DNA of 64,000 bases from positions 91,544,609 to 91,608,608 of the forward strand of contig JARDYH010000003.1 of the NCBI GenBank assembly GCA_029215795.1. The letters are read 5' to 3'. The DNA comes from Anniella stebbinsi (taxonomy: Eukaryota > Chordata > Lepidosauria > Squamata > Anniellidae). How positions within the stretch are numbered: position 1 is the first letter of the stretch; the number at the start of each line of letters is the position of its first letter. Under the pieces are notes generated by a model. It was given only the letters and a program-made list of their open reading frames with translations, was not told where the DNA came from and did no database searches. Positions 33,771 through 45,173 of the stretch are shown here, one piece after another. The position numbers were made by a program, and so were the translations under genes.

Positions 33771-33908
33771 TTACCACCCTGGAAAAGGTCTGTCTAGATT
33801 TTTACAGCTGTTGTTTGCCTTGCTGCTCTTGCTTCTGTTTTTCTCTGTTGCCCTTCGGTTCTCTTGCCTTTCTGGATTTCTTCCTGGCCTTATGGGGGAA
33901 GATATCAT
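33771..33908 (-). CDS. 45-codon upstream ORF in frame with the H2A variant
   Basis: ATG at 33908 (weak context, C at -3) opens a basic Arg/Ser/Lys-rich frame (PGRNPERQENRRATEKNRSK, ending ...RPFPGW) that stops at TAA 33773-33771. No other stop lies between that TAA and the H2A start, and both are in one frame. It lies between the predicted TATA box and the H2A ATG, so it could be an upstream ORF or the remnant of a longer N-terminal tail cut by one stop. A donor-like GGTGGTAAGA overlaps the stop, so splicing could also remove it. Coding status uncertain. Confidence 0.35.
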   Translation of the reverse strand: MISSPIRPGRNPERQENRRATEKNRSKSSKANNSCKNLDRPFPGW

Positions 33909-33962
33909 TCGAAGGGCTGACAGGAAGGGAAAACACACACCTGTGCACTGAGTTTTCCAGAG

Positions 33963-33972
33963 CCTTTTTATA
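33963..33972 (-). promoter_or_regulatory. TATA box of the H2A-like gene
   Basis: Minus strand TATAAAAAGG, 271 bases upstream of the H2A ATG at 33701. Predicted transcription start about 33940. Confidence 0.55.
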
Positions 33973-34019
33973 TCTTTGCTAGTGAATGGTAATATGGCGC
34001 CTGATAGGCTGGATGCCAG

Positions 34020-34024
34020 CCAAT
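34020..34024 (+). promoter_or_regulatory. Inverted CCAAT box upstream of the H2A-like TATA box
   Basis: ccaat on the plus strand (ATTGG on the gene's strand), about 50 bases upstream of the TATA box, the spacing seen in NF-Y sites of many histone promoters. Confidence 0.45.
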
Positions 34025-34394
34025 AGGATGTGGTGTGCATTGTTACCTAGGCCAGAAGATAGGAAGGTATTAGATCATTTCCATTATCTATGTGTTTAAG
34101 CTGAAAGGCCCATTTATTACATTCGCCTCTCTTGAAACTTCTGCTGTGCAGCTATCAAATTCGTAACAGGTTCGCGAAATATTTGACTTGGTGGAACAAG
34201 CCACAGTGAAATGTCCAGCGCACTACTTCCAGTTTGATGCAGAAACACAGGGGTGGCCTTACCATTAGACAGAGTGAAGCAGCCCTCAGTAGACGCTATC
34301 TGACAGCGAGAGGCGGCGAGATGGTGGTGGATAGAGCTATGTACGCTCTATAACATTAATTCAATTAAAATAATAAAATCAGCAGGAAAAGCTG

Positions 34395-34740
34395 GATAAA
34401 ACAGAGCAAAAATTGAACTATTTAGAGAGGTTTAAATCACAGGTATAACATTAACTGGCTGAAAAGGCTTTCTGAAATAAAATGTTTTCAACTTGGCAGC
34501 AGACTACAATTAGAGAGGAGGCCTGGCGGACCTCTCTATGGAGGGAATTCCACAAACTGGGCACTGCCATTAAAGCCCTGTCCCAAACCCTTGCAAAAGC
34601 AGGATACAGAGCAAGGATGAATTGGCAAGGAACATTAGAAAGGAGTCCTAAAATAAGGAGGGCCCAAGTTTTTAAACCCGTCCAGGTGAGCCAGAATTGG
34701 TGCAACATGCTACTTATCTTTCCACATTGAACAGCCACTG
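34395..34740 (-). mobile_element. LINE 3'-region fragment (L2/CR1-like)
   Basis: Contains gaaataaaatgttttcaact, aggaggcctggcggacctct, ggagggaattccacaaactgg and gccattaaagccctgtccc. This is a recurrent LINE 3' UTR-type sequence, also seen in pieces at 40620-40690 and 58975-59115. Strand assignment is weak. Confidence 0.4.
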
Positions 34741-35576
34741 AAATAAAATTTTAAAAAGCCAATAATCTTTTGATGTATTATAAAAAGCTCAAAACAGAGT
34801 TAAATTAGAGAAGAATAAATACAGCCTGGATAACTGTCCATCTGTTATAGTTGCCGAGAGCTAGCTCTACTTAGTAGTACTTAGCACAAGGAGGATGGGC
34901 AGCTCGAAGAATGAAAGGGTGGAACAAATAAATGGAAGAGGCAAAAAAGGGTTCATCAGATGTGGTTCTTCTCCCTTCTCTCATCTCTTTCCTCTCACAG
35001 TTCAGCTAACGGTGGCCAGCAGATGTACTCTTCCCTTGGCTGCAGTGAGCCAGACCCCTCATGAAGATATTCCCGCTCCTGCTCATAGGGTGCTGGATTC
35101 ATGGAATGCAGCCAAGAAAAGAGCATACCCATTAGCTGTTGTCGGAGGGTGAATATTTTGAGCTCATCTCTTCATCACTTTGCCTTCACAATGTTGACCA
35201 TCTTGCTGATATGGGTAAGTAGCTTGTTTTTCTCTCCAGGCAATGCAAGCTGGTAAAAATTGTGGAAAGCCACAAACTGTGACCCACATAACTTTTGGTA
35301 TACACCCTCAGAATGTAAATACCCTGCAGAACAGTAAGGTTAAGCAGAAAAAGAAAACGCCTGAGACTTCCCAAAATATGATGATCAAACTGTGTCAAAA
35401 ATGTTCACATTATAATCAACATTCAGTCATTCCTGCCAATACAATTTGAGATACAAAAAAAAATTGTTCCTAAGCAAGAACTTCAGGAAAAAGGAGTATT
35501 TCATTAGTTGAGTTTACAAATAATGTAGAAATGTCAGACTATGTTATTTTATTCATAGTGTGTCATAACTCTTATG

Positions 35577-35600
35577 TACACACACACACACACACACACA
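35577..35600. repeat. (AC)n microsatellite
   Basis: About 12 AC units. Confidence 0.95.
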
Positions 35601-35853
35601 AAATGTAAAAATGCTTTAGGCAGGAACTTGATGGAAGACATTCGTTCTCTGTTCGGACTGCTTTTACTCCAAAGCACTAACTAAAGCATCTGTTTTGCTT
35701 CAGCAACAAGTAATTTAACTCTTCTTTCTCTGAAGCCAAAATTAATCTTTGCTTCTTTTTTTTTCCATTCAGGATACCTGCCAAAAATTTAGTTAAGTTA
35801 TATTACAGTTTCAAGTCCAAATGCTAAAGGGGAAAAAGCAAGCATGCAACATT

Positions 35854-35968
35854 AGGATCCAAACTTAATCATACTTAGAGTAGACCCACTGAAATCAATA
35901 GCCATGTTAAATGCAAGTACATTTGATTTCAGCGGGTCTACTCTAAGTATGATTAAGTCCAGATCCAA
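35854..35968. mobile_element. Near-perfect palindromic MITE
   Basis: Stem 35864-35897 (ttaatcatacttagagtag...acccactgaaatca) is inverse to 35924-35957 with one mismatch, and the outer ggatcc pairs are also inverse. The loop is about 27 bases. Diverged relatives lie at 2790, 8838, 39281, 26549, 43626 and 43981. Confidence 0.75.
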
Positions 35969-36887
35969 GCTATGTTTCTATATGCACAGAAATAGAAAAC
36001 TGTTTTTTTTTAAAAAAATGGATATTCTACCTACCCCAATTCTAAATAGAGACGACAACAAATATATCGAAGTGCTTGGGGGGGAGGGGTATGGACTCCA
36101 TAATGTTCCAGTTTAAGCAATCCTGGAAACAGTCATAAAATCAGTGCATGTTTTTTAAGAGGAAGAGAAGGCTTCAAAATTTAAACGCCAGTTTAAGATG
36201 GTGGTTTACAAGATTTGCACATGTGGCCATTAGTGGGAAAATATCCAAATCTGCAACGATGAAATAACCATAGTTTTGGACAAGAAACTCTCAACTCAGC
36301 ATTTTCTTTTAAGATTTATTTTTTTTAAAAGGTGAGGAAGCAAGATTCTGGGCACAATTTCCATCTTCACTCTTCAAAAGACTTCTCAAAATTCAGCTGC
36401 ATAACTTAGCAAAAGCAGGGTGTGTTATTTATATAAGAAAGTTGTTTTGTTTTTCAATGAAGATATCTGAATCAAGACAAGATCAGACTGGACTGTGTTT
36501 ACTGACTCCTATGATACCTCTCGCGCATGCCTCTGTATAGGTTTTCAAAATGCCTTGAACTATGGAACATCTGGCTTTCATATTGCAAAGCTGCAGCATC
36601 AGAACACAACTGCCAAGGGAAGCTGAGAAACACTGGCCCAGTTGGGATGATCAAATCTCAGCTTAATAAGCATAGATATGAATGATCGTTTTCCAACATG
36701 CATGTAGCCCCCTTGCTCCTCCCTTCGTGGTTCTAAACATGGATAGAATTGCACCCTTAGTTCTTTTAATCCTGATACAAAGTATCAAAAGCAACAGATT
36801 GTGTGTGGAGTTTCCATAATTTTTGCGGAAGCAGCCCAATGAACAAGTTATTGAAAAATTGGGATAACACAAGGGATGAAATTTTTA

Positions 36888-36895
36888 CACAGCCC
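36888..36895. repeat. 8-bp target-site duplication, left copy
   Basis: cacagccc directly before the element at 36896. The identical 8 bases lie directly after it at 37813-37820. Confidence 0.75.
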
Positions 36896-37812
36896 TAGAG
36901 ATGTAAAATTTCTGGAAATGTTGAAGCCATGGGGGAAAAATGGGTTTTCCGGGGGGAAATGGCAAGTTTCGGAAAAATTGAAAAAATGCAATATTAGCAC
37001 TTTTTACAGATTGAAAGTCACTTTGTTACTTTAGGAACATAAAATGTAGTTATGCACAAGGTGATTTGGCATAAAATTATCACATTTGGTATATTAAAAG
37101 TATAGTATATTCAAGCAATTATTAGAATTGAAGTTACTTTTTAAAAAATTTACTTCTTTTTTTAAAATAAAACAAATGGAGCTACAAGTTCCTGAACATA
37201 AGGAACACCTGAACTGTAAGGAACCTCTTTGGTTTTGCCAGTTTATGAGGAGCAGGCAAAAAACAATTTTTAAAAACCCAGACGAAACCATCAACATTAG
37301 TAACACATTATTTGTCTCCACTATTCCTCCACAGTGTCAAGCAGACATAAAGCACCCATTCCCATAAAATGAACTGAGAAAAAAGAGGGACCAAGATTCA
37401 ATGAATTTCACAAGCATGAAATTTAATCGGAGCCATTTTCTGAGCTATAGCTATCACTATCAGTTTTAGTCTCTGCTTAAATGGCAGTGCCCCCTAGAGG
37501 CAGAAATGCATCTTGCTCTTGTATTTGAGACTTGTAGTCTCAGTTTGCAACCTAGGACTTGCTTGTCCTTGGTGCACAGAAATTGTAATAATCTGATACT
37601 GAACATAGTTTTTAGAAATCATTTGGAGAAATAAATATATAAACACCTTGTCTTAAAGATTTTACGCATCATGCTAAAATAAACCATTCCATAATCAATT
37701 TTTTTAAAAAAAAAAATCAATTTTTCCAAATTTTTCGGGGGGAAGGGGGGAACGACAAAAAAAAAGAAAACCTGTTTTTCCCCCAATTTTTTTCTGGGCC
37801 TTCACATCTCTA
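36896..37812. mobile_element. Non-autonomous hAT-like transposon with intact 8-bp target duplication
   Basis: Begins tagagatgtaaaattt and ends ...ccttcacatctcta, which is inverse (TAGAGATGTGAAGG). Perfect 8-bp flanking duplications match the hAT superfamily. The interior has complementary G-rich and C-rich arms near each end (ttttccggggggaaat on the left, tttttcggggggaagg and ttttcccccaattt on the right) and no transposase. Confidence 0.8.
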
Positions 37813-37820
37813 CACAGCCC
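37813..37820. repeat. 8-bp target-site duplication, right copy
   Basis: cacagccc, identical to 36888-36895. Confidence 0.75.
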
Positions 37821-38052
37821 CCAAAGACTTTAAGAGCAAGACTGTGGTCTGTAAACTTTTAACAGATTTTGTAAGTCTATGATCCCACAGCTAAATTTGC
37901 CATCTCCTCTAAGATGGAATTCCCCAAACAGTTCTCTAGCCTGACTGAGGACTTGTTGTTTACCTGATTGGGGTTCCAGGACTGGTTTAAACGAAGAAGC
38001 TATTCACTGAGCCCAGTTATCATGAATTACAGTAACTCCACTTCAACCAATA

Positions 38053-38190
38053 CAGCCTTCCCCAACCTGGTGCCCAGTTATTTTGGATGACAACCCCAAG
38101 CATTCCTGACCCCTAGCAGTTGGCGGCTGTGGCTGATGGGAGTTGAAAGTCCAAAACATCGGGGGGGGGGCACCAGATTGGGGAAGGCAG
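38053..38190. mobile_element. Foldback element with G-run
   Basis: Ends agccttccccaacctggtgc and gcaccagattggggaaggc are inverse. Arms attttggatgacaacccc and agttgaaagtccaaaac. Poly-G near the right arm. Confidence 0.7.
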
Positions 38191-39280
38191 AGCTAGCAGG
38201 TAGACTGTTGCTCTCTAGGAAGCCCTTTGCCACTTTTGAAAGCCTTTAAAGAGCTCAGTTGTTCCAAGTTGACTTGTTCTAATCTCTTAATTTATGTACA
38301 CCGACTCAGGGTTAAATTGAAAGCTCCTGGATAATAAGGAAACTTGCCTTATTTGTCTTCTATCTTGAAGTAAGTAAAACCAGGTAAATTAGTGATTAGT
38401 TTTAAGTGGTTATCTTAGGTACACAAAATTCTCTAGCCCTTTTCATATGCTTTCTGTGCGTAGGTGAGAGATGTGGCACCACAGTTACAAGCTCTGTCCA
38501 TGACCTACATCTGAAGCAAACCCTACATTTGTACATTTGAAGGAACCTCTCCGTGCAATCAGGAACCCTACAAAGTACGAGACCATCTCACATCTTGCCC
38601 CCCTCATTTCTAAGCTGAACATCCTACTTTTTTTTAGTTATAAGAGCATCTGCTTGTGTTATGGCAAGCGCTACAGTGTGTGTACACACGCCACAGACAC
38701 TGGAGATGAAACTTTGTCATGAAACTAGCACGCAACCTGAAATTGGAGCAAAGCATTACAGCCAGCACCAAACGTTTGTTCTTTGTGACGGCCAGACCAG
38801 GCATTCCAGAAGCCTAGGACACATTTTGCAGTTTACTAGCTCTTTAGAGAGTGGAGGTGGGAGATGCATTTCCTCCCTGTTCCAAGAAATTACCTTACTA
38901 CCCACAGAGAAGAACATACTAGCTGAGCAGTCTCTCCAAGTCAAAGGAAGGGGCAAAGCAAAGACTGCAACTTACCTAAGGAGATATGATTGAGGAAAAC
39001 ACATGTCCTACAGCAATAGTGCTCTTCAAATGGTGCTCCCTCACCAGCTCCATTCCAGAGTAACCTCCTCTCTCCTCAACTCTCCCATTGAGAAATTACA
39101 GTGCAAAACAGACTAGATGCTTTCTGATTAACACTGCCATGTAAACTTAAAAGCTAATATACTGCTGCGTTACAAAACAACCACTTTAAAGCCTTACATT
39201 TAGAAATACCCTAAGTATTTCTATATGTAAACTTCTTAAAAAACAAAAACTATGCAGATTATAAAAAAAAATCAATATGG
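38191..39280. other. Non-coding, no gene
   Basis: No supported feature. The open frame at 38661 shows no family pattern. Confidence 0.5.
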
Positions 39281-39379
39281 GTTGGATCCAGATTTAAGTA
39301 AGTCATGAAACCAACTTTAAGTCCTATTAATTTCTGTGTGTCAATTCTTAAGTATGAATAGATCGGGATCTAACCCAAT
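39281..39379. mobile_element. Copy of the 'gggttggatcc' foldback family
   Basis: Left end gggttggatccagatttaag and right end cttaagtatgaatagatcgg...ctaaccca are inverse. Same family as 8838. Confidence 0.6.
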
Positions 39380-40399
39380 GTATTTATACATTTATTCTTT
39401 CCTGATCATTCTTTGCCTGAAAACTCTGTGCTGCAGTGCTAACGATGAAAGTAGCTCTGTGCAGCTTGCACAGTAGGAAACAAAAATGAAAATCAAGGGT
39501 TGTTGAAATGCACAAATATGATGGATAGTTATTATCAGATGTGGCATAACATTTCCTGCACATAAGACAGATATTACAGCAGAAATATTATTGTGATTCA
39601 TGTCAAGATTGTACGACTACATCTAATGAAGTAGACATGGTAATGTTTTTAAAATGCCAATCATACAGTCTTTTAGTGCAGTACTTCCCAGTTAGGAATT
39701 TATCATCATCTCAAAAGACATTGATATGAGCTGAAATCATTTTTACACAATAAATTGTACACACAAATTATCCTTCTTTTAAATAGGATACCAGTGCAAT
39801 TTAGAACCTAAATTTTAGATGATCCGTTTTTGAATGAATTTGGTTGCCAAGCTTTAGTAACACCATTCATTCCTTTTAAAAATCTGGACTCATAAAGAGT
39901 CATAACTCCACACTATCAGCGTACAGTGTTTGCAGCTCTCCAAAACCTCATTTCCATGCACAGGTGATGAGAACTGAAACTCGTGATTTCATATGGACAA
40001 TGAATAGGAGAGATGCAGCAGAATGCTTTCACAGTAATTTCCTTATGGAGGACTTGGAAACTCTACTCCCACTGGGGCAGTTTGCCTGATGGGTTGTTAC
40101 ACTGTGACTAGCTTCACTTAATTGGAAGAGAGATCTCAAAAATAAGTATATCTAACAATGTAATAGACCAATCCACAATTTAAATGTAATGACTTTTTTT
40201 AAAAAACAGCATGCATCTCAAGCAAAGGAGAGTCTGCTTCACCCTTCACTGGACCATTCCACACATAAAGGGGCAGCAGATCGGTTTGTGCTACGAAGCA
40301 CACATTCAATAGGGATGCATGATTCGCCTTTCCAAACATGCATGAGTCATAGTCACTTTCTGTTTCATGTTTAAATATACATTTTTGAACCAAAAACAT

Positions 40400-40690
40400 T
40401 TTATATTTTTATTTATTTACTTGCACATTTATGAGCTGCCTTTTGGCCCAACAAGGGTCCCCAAGGCGACTTACACTTGCAACAATTTAAAAACTTTAAA
40501 ACAGCACCACCAGCACAAATTGAAAGAAGTAGAGAATCATAAAAGCGGACTGCAGATCAAAGAGATTTAATACCCTAGAAAGTAAGATGGAAGAAAACGG
40601 TTTCAACATCCAACCTAAAACTGATCAGAGAGAGGGCCAGCCTAACTTCCTTTGGGAGATGCGATACTGCCACAGAGAAGGCCCTATCTC
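40400..40690 (-). mobile_element. LINE (L2/CR1-like) 3'-end fragment
   Basis: tatttttatttatttacttgc...gagctgccttttggccc...ccaaggcgacttacac is the inverse of a LINE tail (gtaagtcgccttggg...aaataaataaa). The adjoining 40630-40690 (gatgcgatactgccacagagaaggccct) looks like its 3' UTR. Confidence 0.5.
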
Positions 40691-41254
40691 ATCTTCCACA
40701 CCAACTCAGAGAGCAATCCTATGGCCCCTAGACAGCATCTGGGGGGCCACAGGATTGTTCTGTGTCCTGGCTCTGACCTTGAAAGCAGGAAACCATACTT
40801 CCCCCACCCCACAGCCAGCTTGGAGAGATCCGTGCCAGCTACCTCTCTGTGCTCCGAAAATGGAGCGCGGAGACCGGGAGAAGTGGGCATTCCCAGGGGC
40901 AAGGAGGGGAGGAGACAGGGTCGGCAGCAATATGATGTATCCTATGGCCACCCCATCCTTCTTCTCTCTCCCTCTGAAGTGCTGCTGCTAGACAGGCAAA
41001 AACGCCCATCTAGTAAAAATGTGGAACGGCTGGAGCCCAGAGGTGAAGATCGCCTCTGCTGTCTTCCTGCTCCACATTAGATACTCGACAGCCTCCCACT
41101 GTGGAAGCAGCTCACAACCCACGTAGATTGTGCCCTTAACCTCGCTTGGTGGCGTGACACACTGAAGGGAATAAAATACTACTACAGAGGCCCCAGGTTC
41201 ACAGTACTCATAAATTTTGACTTTCCTATGCCAAAGTAGGCAAACTGCAGTCCA

Positions 41255-41451
41255 AAGTTCAGTTTTGTATATCTAGTGTATACCCAGAAGGATATTGTAA
41301 TTTTAACTTGTTTTTATGCTTTATGCTTTTAAATTTTGTATATCGGTGTTTTAATTGTTCAATGTTTTTAATTTTTGTAAACCACCCAGAGAGCTTTGGC
41401 TATGGGGCGGTATATAAATGGAATAAAATAAAATAAATAAATAAATAAATA
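41255..41451 (+). mobile_element. LINE (L2-like) 3' tail
   Basis: ttttaatttttgtaaaccacccagagagctttggctatggggcgg followed by tatataaatgg and an (AAATA)n tail. Same tail as 21560 and 55425. Confidence 0.65.
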
Positions 41452-42537
41452 GTGGGCTCATTAGAAAAATCCTAAATACCCAGATGTATAAGTTAAAAGA
41501 AAGTGTCTATTCCTTATGGCTGCAGAGAAATAAGCTTGTCATGCAAACATTTTCAAATCTATTAGGCAGCAATAAACAAAATGCCCAATGGTTTGTTTGT
41601 TTTTGAAGTGTTATTTTCAACAAGAAGTTTTTTTTAAAAAAACTTTGCATCTCTGGGCAAATTTTAACTACGAAGATTTGGGTTCTGATATGTAGCATGC
41701 AGTTCAACATATTACATATGAGACATTTTTCAAAGGAAAAATGATAAAGCATATACAAAATCCCCTGTAACCTTTCCATAGATGTGGGGTGCAAATATAC
41801 TTTTTTAAAAAATATTTTTCTTTTAAATGAAAAGTTGCTACAAATTATAATTTTGTGTACAAATGCAGTTTATGTAACTGTCCCCTAGGCTGAGAAACGT
41901 TTAGTATCTGTATCAAAGCACAACAATATTTGAAACCAAAAGAGAGGCAGAAAGTTAGGACTGAGACGAGACTACAATCTCGCCTTTTGTCCTGCAGGTT
42001 TCCTTTTGAATGTTAATCTTTGAAAGTATGTTTTGACAGGGTACTGCTGTTATTGTGTAACTGACAGTGGATTACGATATTGTTTGTTTAGGATTGAAAA
42101 GTCTAGTATTAGATTGCTGTGTGTCAGCAAAGAACAGGATATACCACATGGTGTTCTTCTACACATGGAAATAATATGACACCAGACCCGCTAGAACACA
42201 GATAAAGCAACACTGTTCTCTCTAGCTTTTACATTCCTAGTACCAGACAGTAACGTCTATCCCCTCCACTCATTTTGAATTCAGGTTTGTACTGAAGACA
42301 AGAAATGTTATGCTGTGCAATTTCTACAGAATCCATTGCTTGGATGATTCTCTCTCTTCCCCCCCCCCCCCCCCAATCCATTTTATTAAGATTTGAAGAA
42401 GTGTATGAAAAAGTGGTAATCTTTTAGTAACAGCTCCATGGCCATATTATAAGAAGAACCTCCCAATTTCCAGCAAATATAAGGTCTATTTACAATGTCC
42501 AGATCTTCAAATCTCCTCTTTGTTCAACCGTGTCGAT

Positions 42538-42542
<5 letters not shown>
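41452..42542. other. Non-coding, no gene
   Basis: AT-rich. A poly-C run of about 16 lies near 42359-42374. Otherwise nothing supported. Confidence 0.5.

Positions 42543-42577
<35 letters not shown>
42543..42577. repeat. (GA)n microsatellite
   Basis: About 17 GA units. Confidence 0.95.
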
Positions 42578-42579
<2 letters not shown>

Positions 42580-43625
42580 AAATGAGGGGAAACACACACA
42601 TTTCCCCAAAAATAGGGAAATGGGGATCTACTAAGACCAAGAGATGGTCCGGGTGGCTGAGCAGGTATATCAGTAGCCAAGAATTCAATTAAGGTGTTCT
42701 AAGCATGGATCCCAGATTCCACACACATCCAAAAAATGCAACTTTAGAAGACAAATTTGCCATTTTTACCATCTAGCATCAGTTTTCAAGATTTTAGTGC
42801 TAGACTTTTGGCAATGCTCTGTCTGGCTCAGTTATTTCTAATTATTCATAAAGCAGAACTTTTTTCTGTAAAAGAGAAAAAGAAAAGAAAGCTCCCCTCT
42901 TCAAGCAAACAAAGCTACCAAGTGCCTTTCAGGCTAGCCAGAGTTTCCATCTGTCATGTAATAAGAGCACACTGTAGCCACAGTGGCACTTTCCTCCTTC
43001 TGCAGTAGTGCCAGATGTATTTTTCCACTGCTGTACCCAAGCCTTTTCCTTCCTGGCTCCTGCCGGTGTGAATTTCCCTGTGTGTGGACAGTTAAATTGT
43101 CCCTGTAAGCTACCTGAGTGCCATTTTTTTTTGTAAAAAGATGGGGTACAAATCAAATCAATCAATCAATTAATTAATTAAGGGCATTCGTTGAGAATTA
43201 TTGCAAAGGATTAAGTAATATCCACTGAATTTAAGGAAGCATTTCTAAGTTTTTGTACTTGGGCTCCCATTTTATACTTGCTGTAAATTCCTCTCTCTTT
43301 CTCTCTCCTGGAAGGATATTTGTAAATAAATGTAAATAAATGTACCCCTTCTAATTATCTAAGTGATATAGCCACTAAAGCCATGAGGAAAATGATCCCA
43401 GAAGATGTGTTTGAATGTTTGTTCAAGCAATTAAGGCCATATTAATATTAAATATCACATAAATTAGCTGGGGAGAGCCATAGCTATTTCAGCTACATAT
43501 AACAAGAAAATTAGCTTCAATCAAACATGGCACACCACAATTGGTAGACATCTTACCTTGCTGCTATTCTTAAAGTATATGTCACAAATGGGACAGAGGT
43601 GAGGGAAATTCCTCACCAGCATGGA

Positions 43626-43705
43626 GTACCGTGCTATGCATGTCCCCTCAGAAGTCCCACTGAGTTCAGTAGGGATTATTCCCAAGTGAGTGTTATTAGG
43701 ATTGC
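43626..43705. mobile_element. Copy of the 'cctactgagttcagtaggg' repeat family
   Basis: Contains gtcccactgagttcagtagg and gattattcccaagtgag. Related to 26549 and 43981. Confidence 0.45.
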
Positions 43706-43980
43706 TGTTTATATCTGTTTTAAAATTATTCCCTCTTCCATGGACCCCTGGTAATTGTACTGAATTCTTAGCACCTTCACCAAACTACAATTCCCAGGAT
43801 TCTTTGAGGGAGGCGGCATAACAGTTAAAACGGTGTAGTAGCCCAATTGTTTATAGAACTGATATTCCTTATGAATTTTTTCCTCTGACCAATCTGCAGT
43901 CTTACATTGTATAAGAAATGTATTTGAAGTGGCAGGACTGCCATCATGCGGAATGTAACACCCCAAAACAAAACCGCAAT

Positions 43981-44072
43981 TTGGGTTGCAATCCTTATAC
44001 CTACTTACTAGAAGTAAGCCCCATTGAACTTTATGTTGCTTACTGTATAAACAGTAGCGTATAGGAGTGTAT
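43981..44072. mobile_element. Copy of the 'gggttgcaatcctta' repeat family
   Basis: gggttgcaatccttatacct...agaagtaagccccattgaac. Related to 26549, 35854 and 43626. Confidence 0.5.
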
Positions 44073-45095
44073 TGTTAATTGTTGTACTGAAGCTAGGTAG
44101 CCACTCAATAGAAATGAAAAATGCAAGATTAAAAAGGCGGAGTAATAATGCGGGGACGACTAAACAAAGGCTGTAAATTTTGAATAATTTACTGTCAGTG
44201 TACTATTTTTCAATTCTCTTAAAGCTGTCAAGTAAGCATAACCTATCCCTTACCTAACGAAAGAAAATTAATCAAAGCCAAGCTGGGGGGACACAGTTCT
44301 TACAGCCTTACAAATTCTTTAATGAAATGATGAAACCAACATAATGAAAACTAAACAGAGGACATGAAAAAGTAAAACATCCCAGATACTTAAACTCTCC
44401 TAGTAGCTTAGAAGTTCAGCAGGGAAAAAGCTTTTCCAAACTTCTGGGAGTTGAATATGCTCCCACTTTTCTAAGGTTGATGACCATTACAAACAAGTTT
44501 TGAACACTCTTTATGTTAGGGTGGCTTCTACTGCCTTGAGGTATGGAAGTTCTACTCAGACGATGCCACAGCACTAGTAATAAAAATATTAAGCTTTATG
44601 AAAACTCAATAAAGCAGAGCTCTTTATTGCATCCTCTTTGAACATGGAAACTAAGGGATAAGTGCCCAACAAAGAGTTTATCCCAAATTGGGATTTTGCT
44701 ATACAGCCGTAATCTGGCTCTCCAATTATCTTCACCTTCTCTTTACTCAATGGTGTATTTTTAAAACCAAAGTTACTTCCCTTTGGTAAAAACAACTGCT
44801 TTTAGATAAATGATCAAATGAATAACTGCCCTTGTCTTTTCCCATAAAGTCTCAACTTGTTCATTTTCGTGCACTTATAAATCACCAGGCCTTTGTTAGA
44901 ATTCCCAGCCTTAGCAATGGTTAGGGTCTACTATTGGGGCTTCTAATTGTTCTTCACAATGTGAATAAGAGGACCCAAGAAGTATTCCTGCACCTTTTGG
45001 GATACTGGGTAGGACAGACAGTATGAAATGAAGGATGTCTGTCAATAGAAAAAAAAATTGCACTTACAACCAATATAATCCTCCAATGCACCCAT
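44073..45095. other. Non-coding, no gene
   Basis: No supported feature. Confidence 0.5.
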
Positions 45096-45173
45096 AATAT
45101 TAATACCTTGATTTGACTCTTGCCAAAATAAATTTAACAATGCATCATTCCATAGCATCTGTGTGTTCAGTTC
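45096..45173 (+). repeat. Direct repeat flanking the Ngaro fragment, left copy
   Basis: 78 bases starting aatattaataccttgattt and ending tgtgtgttcagttc. They recur at 48495-48573 with one substitution (g/a) and one inserted c. The left copy abuts coding sequence of a retrotransposon RT. Confidence 0.85.

Noticed and set aside
40587..41080. Overlapping open frames around 40.6-41.1 kb as a gene
   Set aside because: All frames on both strands are open because of GC-rich repeat sequence. No domain and a LINE-like 3' UTR at the start.
45096..45173. 78-bp repeats as Ngaro split direct repeats or LTRs
   Set aside because: The left copy joins coding sequence inside RT, not an element end, so it is more likely flanking or duplicated target DNA.
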